Source: a candidate division SR1 bacterium (GTDB lineage: Bacteria; Patescibacteriota; Gracilibacteria; Absconditabacterales; Absconditicoccaceae). From it: a DNA stretch of 12,691 nt. The notes beneath the pieces are model-generated. The model was not told where the DNA came from. It did no database searches and was given only the letters and a program-made list of their open reading frames with translations. Made by a program: the position numbers and the translations under genes. The DNA is taken from NCBI GenBank assembly GCA_007116275.1, contig SKIU01000110.1:1-12691 (forward strand). The letters are read 5' to 3'. Shown here one piece after another: positions 7,714 through 12,691 of this stretch. Positions within the stretch are counted from its first letter, which is position 1. Each line of letters begins with the position of its first letter.

Positions 7714-8948
7714 TTTGTATACAGTAAAATATCTTTGTATATATTTTTTATTGTTGTGTAATCTTGCATTAGTTGTTTGTGATCGTTGTGTTCTAGTATC
7801 ATTGATCATACTCTTGTGTGTCAGTATTTGGCAAATCATATAATAGTATTGAGTTTGTGTTTTAATATTTTACTTTTTTTGTAAGAAGAAAGAGATTCTA
7901 TCTTGCTCCATATATTTTTATTGATTCACGTTCGTTTGATGTTGTTTTTAATGGGTCGTAAAGAGATCGCTATAATATTTTTTGTTTTTTGTGGTATGGG
8001 TTGATATGACGGTACTATATACTTGAGTAAATTTATTCCGTATGCATAATCATACATTTCTAATCTAAATCATCAAATTCTGCCGTTTATCTCAATGATT
8101 TTTGCTTCACCATTGCTGTCTATTTTAATATCTTGATATATAAATACATTACGAATTGTAAAAATATTGACTGTTTCTTTTGCTATTTTTTGTGTTTTCT
8201 TTTTTATTTCTTCAGACAGTGGCTCGATGATCCTTGCAAATAATGAAAAATCATTGATTCCTAGGTCATATAATGTCTCAACTTTGTCGTATCAATATAG
8301 GGTTATATTACCATTATTATCTACGAAATATGTCATAGTGAACATAGGTCCATCTACATATTCTTCTATAATATAATGGTTTGTTTCTAATCATTTTTTC
8401 TGCATTCTTTGCTCTAACTTTTGTTGTTTTTCTTTATACTCTTGTATATCTTTTTCTGATCTTATTAATGCAACTCATGCACTTTGTACTCCATGTGTTG
8501 GCTTGATAATGTAAGGATACATCATCTCTTCTTGTGTGATAATATTCTCTAATGCTCCTGATTTATATTTTGGTATTATTGTGTTTTTTTGGTTCTTTTG
8601 TGCTACTGCTCTTTCTATTGATTTGTCTGTGAATAATACATAGTTTTTTGTGTAAGACTGTCCTAACTCTTTTTTGATATAGTGTATATCACTCGTGATT
8701 GATTCTTCAAATGTATTTATATATATATCATCATTTTTGCATTCATTTCTCAAAAAATCTATCACTTCTTTATATGTTTTTTTGTATATTTGCGTGAGGT
8801 ATGATGCTAGATCTTTTTGTACTCATTTCTGATGTATTGTAATATTTATTGTTTGAATTTTATAGGTGTTATATATTTCTTTGTATGCCTTTATATAGCA
8901 ACTTTTTATTGTATCTGTGTAAGAAATGTTAATGAATTTTTTTCACAT
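7710..8948 (-). CDS. ATP-grasp domain ligase, substrate unknown
   Basis: 412 residues. ATP-grasp enzymes activate a carboxylate as acyl phosphate and join it to an amine or thiol. Visible core: Lys149 in YIIKPTHGVQSAG, hinge Glu195/Glu196 in HYIIEEYVDGPMF, a VDNNGN turn, Asp273 in FIYQDIKID, then Glu286, Asn288, Arg290 and GG292-293 in IIEINGRIGGFRLEM. That is the full magnesium and nucleotide set. It resembles the biotin-carboxylase/amino-acid-ligase branch more than the RimK branch of the neighbouring fusion. Residues 1-105 would be the pre-ATP-grasp domain. Residues 325-412 form a basic C-terminal extension I do not recognise. The second codon is TGA (Gly), as are both glycines of the GG pair. 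The in-frame TAA just upstream (8952-8954) fixes the start at or after 8948. Its TAG overlaps that of the convergent fusion gene. Confidence 0.82.
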
Positions 8949-8973
8949 AGATTATCTAACATATAAATTTTTA

Positions 8974-9003
8974 TTTATATGTTTATTCTATTATTAAAAT
9001 CAA
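8974..9003 (-). promoter_or_regulatory. Possible promoter of the ATP-grasp ligase gene
   Basis: On the minus strand: TTGATT (9003-8998), an 18-base spacer, TATAAA (8979-8974). Initiation near 8967 would leave a leader of about 18 bases before the ATG at 8948. It is one of two divergent promoters in the 135-base gap 8949-9083. The boxes are imperfect and the surroundings are AT-rich. Confidence 0.35.
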
Positions 9004-9026
9004 GAATAATTTTATCTATTAAAAAT

Positions 9027-9055
9027 TTGCAAAAATCACTATATATAGCTATAAT
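9027..9055 (+). promoter_or_regulatory. Sigma70-type promoter of the pilus ATPase gene
   Basis: TTGCAA (9027-9032), a 17-base spacer, TATAAT (9050-9055). Initiation near 9062 leaves about 22 bases before the ATG at 9084. The site rules out the upstream in-frame ATG at 8979 as the true start, since the promoter would lie inside that reading frame. The palindrome tatagctata (9044-9053) overlaps the -10 box exactly as in the amidase promoter. Confidence 0.72.
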
Positions 9056-9083
9056 TACAGTGTACTTTATCTGTTTGTTAACT

Positions 9084-10664
9084 ATGGTACTAGATACAAA
9101 TAAGAAAATACTGGATATTGCTGATATTAAGCAAATTTCTCCAGAATTAGAAAAAACGAAGATATTGACTAGAGAAACTGCTGAGAAAATTCAGGTAATA
9201 ATTTTTGCTGCAGATAAAAAAAAGCTTTCATTGCTAACAACTAACAATTTTCCTAATCAACTCAAACAACTCTTAGATGCCTTAACCGAGAAATGATATA
9301 GCTTCGATGTGTATTATACGGATACAGAAGCTTTTAGTTACGCCCTCTCACGGTATGATACTATCAAATCCCAAGATGATGCTAAACAAAAAGAAAAAGA
9401 TACTGCAGATAAGGCAAGTGGGGTTTCTGCTTTGTCGATGATAAAAAAAATATTTGAAAAAAAAGATAGTACGGATCCAGGTAATTTTATCTCTGAGGTA
9501 GTGAAACTCGCTTTCCAATCTGGGGCTTCAGATATTCACTTCCAATCAGAAGATTCTGGTGTGATTGTGAAGGTAAGGATTGATGGTGTTTTGCAAAATG
9601 TGATCGAATTTAGTCATGATGATTTTCTCAAATACATGCAAAAGTTGAAGTTTATCTCTGGAGTAAAGATGAATGTGGCTACTATTCCACAAGATGGAAG
9701 GTTTACTTTTGAAGCAAGGATAGGAGATAAGAAGATCCCTGTGGATGCTAGAGTAAGTTTTATGCCGGGTGTTTTATCTGAAAATGCTGTTATTAGATTT
9801 TTGGATATTGAGAGCTGATTAAAGAGTTTTGACGAATTGGGGATTCAATGAAAAGGTCGTGATATTTTTTGGGAAAAAATACATAAAAATACAGGTATTG
9901 TTATCGTTTCGGGTCCGACCGGTTCGGGTAAAACGACGACACTCTACTCTGTTCTTAATGCTATCAATGATGGAAGAAAAAAGGTTATTACACTAGAAGA
10001 TCCTGTCGAATACAAGCTTCCTGGTATTGAACAATCACAGATCAATCCATCCAAATGATATACCTTTGATGTATGACTCAAGGCTGTTCTAAGGCACGAT
10101 CCTGATATTATACTTGTGGGAGAAACAAGAACGCTTGATACAGCTGATACTGCTATCAACGCTGCACTTACTTGACACCTGGTTTTTACTACCCTACATA
10201 CCAATTCTGCTATTGAATCTATATCGAGATTGTTGAGTATGGGGGTGAAACCGTATATGCTTGCTCCGGCTTTGCAGATGGTTAGCGCACAAAGACTTGT
10301 AAGAAAACTTGATCCTGATACTATGACTCGCAGAGAAGCTACCTATGCCGAAGCTGAAGAGATAAAAGATGCTCTCAAGAAACTCAAAGATGCTAATCCT
10401 TCTATTAAGGTAGAATTTGATGGAACGGTTCCACAGGCAGTGCCGACTGAAGCAAATAATATGACATGATATACATGAAGGCTTGCGGTGACAGAAATAT
10501 TTGACATCAATGATGATATAAGAAAACTGATTGTTGCTGGGAAGGCAAGCGTTGATATCTATACGAAAGCGAGAGAACATGGATTTATAACTATGAAAGA
10601 AGATGGCATTTTGAAAGTGTTAGAATGAAAGACTACTTTGGATGAGTTGAGGAGAGTTCTGTAA
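9084..10664 (+). CDS. pilB: Type IV pilus / type II secretion assembly ATPase (PilB/GspE-like)
   Basis: 526 residues. Hexameric cytosolic motor that powers pilin assembly. Residues 1-115 are a short, poorly conserved N-terminal region with a charged linker (95-112), in place of the longer MshEN/GspE-N module. Then come the N2 domain (SGASDIHFQ at 147-154, RIDGVLQ, GRFTFEARIG), Walker A GPTGSGKT (277-284), the Asp box LEDPVEY (304-310), Walker B DPDIILVGE (339-347) and the His box TGHLVFTTLHTN (363-374). TGA encodes the Gly of TGH and of the GYTFDVGL segment. Two departures from the family: the residue after GETR is Thr350 rather than the usual Asp, and the four-cysteine zinc site after QRLVRKL is gone, replaced by a charged 50-residue insert without Cys. 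TGYTGRLAVTEIF follows normally. Assigning it to PilB rather than GspE is a guess. Confidence 0.9.
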
Positions 10665-10675
10665 TAACAAATAAA

Positions 10676-10703
10676 TTGACTTTTATTATAATTTTTATAT
10701 AAA
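10676..10703 (+). promoter_or_regulatory. Promoter candidate for the 94-residue gene
   Basis: TTGACT (10676-10681), a 16-base spacer, TATAAA (10698-10703), starting 12 bases after the pilus ATPase stop. Initiation near 10710 would leave about 26 bases of leader. It suggests the small gene has its own transcript, not only read-through from the ATPase. No hairpin terminator is seen in the gap. Confidence 0.5.
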
Positions 10704-10735
10704 TACCTTGTGATGTGTTTATATTTTTTATAATA

Positions 10736-11020
10736 ATGAGAAAATCTTATATAGATAAGAATACTTCTTATTGTGAGGAATGAATATATACTCCTAAGGA
10801 TTTAGAGGTATCTCAAAATGCTACATTATATCATGATAATAAAAGATGATACTATGTGAAATTAAGACTAATTAAAAATCGTAAACGTTATCTCAAAGAA
10901 TGAGATGTTTTTCAAGGTAAAAAATCTAAAACAGTTATAAAAATACAATCTAACACTAAACTAGCGATATATGATTCTTTTGAGAATTGTTTGTGATCGG
11001 TTATCTATCGTAGGAATTAG
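10736..11020 (+). CDS. Small basic protein of unknown function
   Basis: 94 residues, ending in TAG; not recognised. The frame contains four TGA codons read as Gly (for example after CEE, in KRGYYVKLRLI and in LKEGDVF), so it is invisible under the standard code. The centre is strongly basic (LRLIKNRKRYLKEG, about residues 42-57) and is followed by alternating Lys and hydrophobic residues (KTVIKIQSNTKLAIYDS), which suggests a small beta-rich domain. Two Cys (13 and 86) are not arranged as a metal site. No signal peptide or membrane segment. It has its own promoter candidate and lies between the pilus ATPase and pheT, with no sign of a link to either. That it is a real gene is inferred from the clean start, codon use like its neighbours, the tight packing and glycine-compatible TGA sites. 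Confidence 0.6.
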
Positions 11021-11056
11021 TTATTTTTTGTTCTCATTTTCTCTTCACATTCTAGT

Positions 11057-11086
11057 TTGAATCCGTACATATATGCTAGCTATTAG
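11057..11086 (+). promoter_or_regulatory. Possible promoter of pheT
   Basis: TTGAAT (11057-11062), an 18-base spacer, TATTAG (11081-11086). Initiation near 11093 leaves about 19 bases before the ATG. The -10 box is again preceded by tagc (gctagctattag), echoing the tagcTATAAT of the two stronger promoters. Neither box is a full consensus. A short direct repeat (tagctatt at 11078-11085 and 11091-11098) overlaps it. Confidence 0.4.
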
Positions 11087-11111
11087 CTTTTAGCTATTGA
11101 TTTGTGTTTAT

Positions 11112-12691
11112 ATGAAATATCATACTTGATTATTACAGAGATTTGTATCACTACCTGTTAATGCTGAGCAGTTCGCTAATGATTTGACGCTTAAAACATG
11201 TGAGGTAGAGGAAATTATACAAAGAAGCATACCTGATACTATGGTAATATGATATGTAACAGATGTGCAATCACACCCTGATGCTGATAAACTTGTAGTT
11301 TGTCAGGTAGACTGTGGAAGTCACGGAAAGTATCAGATCGTCACTTGATGAGAAAATGTTGTTCCAGATAGTTTTGTGCCTGTTGCTTTGCCATGAACCT
11401 ATATGGAAAAGCTAGGGTTCACTATCGATAGCAGGAAAATGAGATGATTGGAATCCAACGGTATGATATGTTCCAAAGGAGAATTGGGTATTGATGAAGA
11501 TGAGGATAAACATTGGATATGGACTCTTAATGAAGATATGGATGATTTACAAAAAGATGATGCTGGTACTCCCCTCGCACAGAAATATCCTTGGTTGGAA
11601 TCTGTGGTTTTAGATGTAGATAATAAAACTATTACTCATAGACCTGATTTGACTGGACACTTTGGTTTGGCAGTAGAAGCAAGAACCTTGTATCCTGATG
11701 CGAAGGGAACGATTGATAGATGGATAGAAGACTTTTCTTCTTCTACTTTTTTGTCATGAATCCTGGATTCTTCACTACGCCTGCCTACCGCCTGCCTGAC
11801 GGACAGTCAGGGACAGGCAGGTTCAGAATGACGTAGTGTTGTGATAGAAAGTGATAAGGTGTTTTCTTATTCACTCCTCTCTTTGTCTGATGTATCTGTC
11901 TGAGAGTCATCGTTTTTTACTAGATCGCATTTGTTGGATTTGGGACACGCTCCTAAAAATAACTGGGTTGATTTTTCCAATATATTTATGTATTTGACGG
12001 GGCAACCGATCCATTTTTTTGATGCAGATTTGGTTCAGGGAGATGTGATTGTAAGACAGGCAAAAGATGGTGAACAGTTTATAGATCTTGCTGATGAAGA
12101 ACATACACTGACTACTGATGATATTGTGATCGCAGATAGTGAAAAAATATTGGCGCTTGCTGGTGTTATTGGTGCAAAATCAAGTGCTGTGCATGTAGGG
12201 ACAAAAAATATTCTTGCAGAGATAGCAAACTTTGATCCAGTGCAAGTAAGGAAGACTGGAACAAGACTTGGACTGAGAACTGATGCAGAGTTGCGTTTTG
12301 AAAAACATATCAATCCACTGTATTCTCTGTATAGCATCGCTTTATTGCGTGATGCTTTGGGTTATTATACGAAAGATTTGGGAGCTCACACACTGGATGG
12401 ACAATCTGTTTGGTATAATGAGGCACTTATTGATGATTTGATGCAAAAAAAGATAGTGGTCGATTATAGTGCTGTCGATCGTGTCTTGTATGGAAAAGAA
12501 GCTGAAAGCTCCAAGTTGCAAGCTGCAAGAGTGCAATATGATGCGATATTGCATAAACTATGATTTCCCCTGGATTCCTGCCTACCGGACAGGCAGGCTT
12601 CGGCTAGGCCTCAGAATGACAATATGATTTTTTCTGTTCCTTCCTGGAGATCGCCAAGTGATATCAATATACAAGCTGATATGATAGAAGA
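11112..12691 (+). CDS. pheT: Phenylalanyl-tRNA synthetase beta subunit, 5' part, carrying two repeat insertions
   Basis: 526 codons to the window edge; bacterial PheT is near 800, so the catalytic-like and anticodon-binding domains lie beyond. With PheS it charges tRNA-Phe. The OB-type tRNA-binding domain covers about 40-150 (HPDADKLVVCQVD, RGLESNGMICSKGELG). The B3/B4 editing domain starts near 163 (LDVDNKTITHRPDLTGHFGL) and resumes with NNWVDFSNIFMYLTGQPIHFFDAD. Then come LAGVIGAKSSAVHVGTKN and RTDAELRFEKHINP. The B5 domain begins near 450 and contains VPSWR (509-513). TGA codons sit on family glycines, for example the TGG of QIVTGGENV. Two GC-rich palindromic repeats lie inside the frame, at residues about 217-242 (within B3) and 487-503 (B5 loop). 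The frame stays open through both, and conserved sequence resumes after each. The start gives a normal N-terminus (KYHTGLLQRFV). Confidence 0.93.
11762..11838. repeat. GC-rich palindromic element, copy A, inside pheT
   Basis: Markedly GC-rich within an AT-rich gene. It shares with copy B, in order: cctggattc (11762-11770), cctgcctaccg (11780-11790), gacaggcagg (11812-11821) and tcagaatgac (11823-11832). Nested arms can pair: cactacg 11773-11779 with cgtagtg 11832-11838; cctgcct 11780-11786 with aggcagg 11815-11821; ctgac 11796-11800 with gtcag 11806-11810. Copy A carries an extra central stretch (about 11791-11811) absent from B. It is translated as roughly 26 residues. Its gaatgac end contains an in-frame TGA (11829-11831) that would stop translation under the standard code. 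Confidence 0.8.
12569..12620. repeat. GC-rich palindromic element, copy B, inside pheT
   Basis: Same landmarks as copy A: cctggattc 12569-12577, cctgcctaccg 12577-12587, gacaggcagg 12588-12597, tcagaatgac 12611-12620. A 7-bp stem (cctgcct 12577-12583 with aggcagg 12591-12597) has a 7-base loop. An 8-base direct repeat, tatgattt, flanks it at 12559-12566 and 12623-12630, as a target duplication would. The left end is read in the same frame as copy A and the right end in a different one. Confidence 0.8.

Noticed and set aside
8979..9083. In-frame ATG at 8979 as the start of the pilus ATPase, adding 35 residues with a hydrophobic stretch
   Set aside because: A TTGCAA-17-TATAAT promoter lies inside that extension, PilB/GspE proteins are cytosolic, and the 9084 ATG lies about 22 bases from the predicted transcription start, as at other genes here.
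11757..11930. pheT as a pseudogene broken by an insertion and stop codons
   Set aside because: Under code 25 the frame continues through the repeat, and conserved PheT motifs resume in the same frame afterwards.
11762..12620. The two GC-rich palindromes as CRISPR repeats or a rho-independent terminator
   Set aside because: There are only two dissimilar-length copies 730 bases apart with coding sequence between, no T-run follows, and both lie inside an open reading frame.
1..12691. tRNA, rRNA, riboswitch, CRISPR array or transposase gene
   Set aside because: No cloverleaf, conserved RNA core, regularly spaced repeats or transposase motif was seen on either strand; intergenic gaps are too short for most of these.

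Overview
This AT-rich window comes from a bacterium that reads UGA as glycine (genetic code 25). That code is known in the candidate phyla Absconditabacteria (SR1) and Gracilibacteria (BD1-5/GN02); I cannot choose between them from this window. In-frame TGA codons fall on family-invariant glycines in almost every gene. Examples are the Gly of the RuvC DPGxxxxG loop, both glycines of the lytic transglycosylase ESGAQG motif, the TGH of the pilus ATPase and the last GG of an ATP-grasp EINGRxGG motif. All eleven genes whose 3' end is visible stop at TAA or TAG. Most genes therefore look shattered under the standard code but are intact under code 25.

Layout. Positions 1-1606 (+ strand): the C-terminal end of a phospholipase D/cardiolipin-synthase-like protein, a MazG-like nucleotide pyrophosphohydrolase, and type I methionine aminopeptidase (map). 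Positions 1610-4121 (- strand): a cell-wall pair transcribed as amidase then lipoprotein lytic transglycosylase, from a near-perfect sigma70-type promoter. Positions 4197-5140 (- strand): a two-TM potassium channel followed by ruvC. Positions 5260-7713 (+): a very large protein with an alpha-L-glutamate-ligase-like ATP-grasp domain fused to a DUF1704 (QEGLA/MATCAP-type) zinc metallopeptidase domain. Positions 7710-8948 (-): a second, unrelated-looking ATP-grasp ligase, convergent with the fusion; their TAG stop codons overlap within one CTAG. Positions 9084-10664 (+): a PilB/GspE-type secretion ATPase. Positions 10736-11020 (+): a 94-residue orphan protein. Positions 11112 to the window end (+): pheT, the phenylalanyl-tRNA synthetase beta subunit, cut by the window edge.

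The two most interesting items are the ligase-peptidase fusion and the pheT insertions. The fusion joins in one chain an enzyme class that forms peptide or amide bonds and one that cleaves them, with another ATP-grasp enzyme next door. In pheT, two copies of a GC-rich palindromic element sit inside the reading frame and keep it open, much like Rickettsia palindromic elements; one copy stays open only because UGA is sense.

Coding density is very high and no stretch over 300 bases lacks a gene. I saw no tRNA, rRNA, CRISPR array or insertion sequence. Shine-Dalgarno sequences are essentially absent. Several starts lie about 20-25 bases downstream of recognisable -10 boxes.
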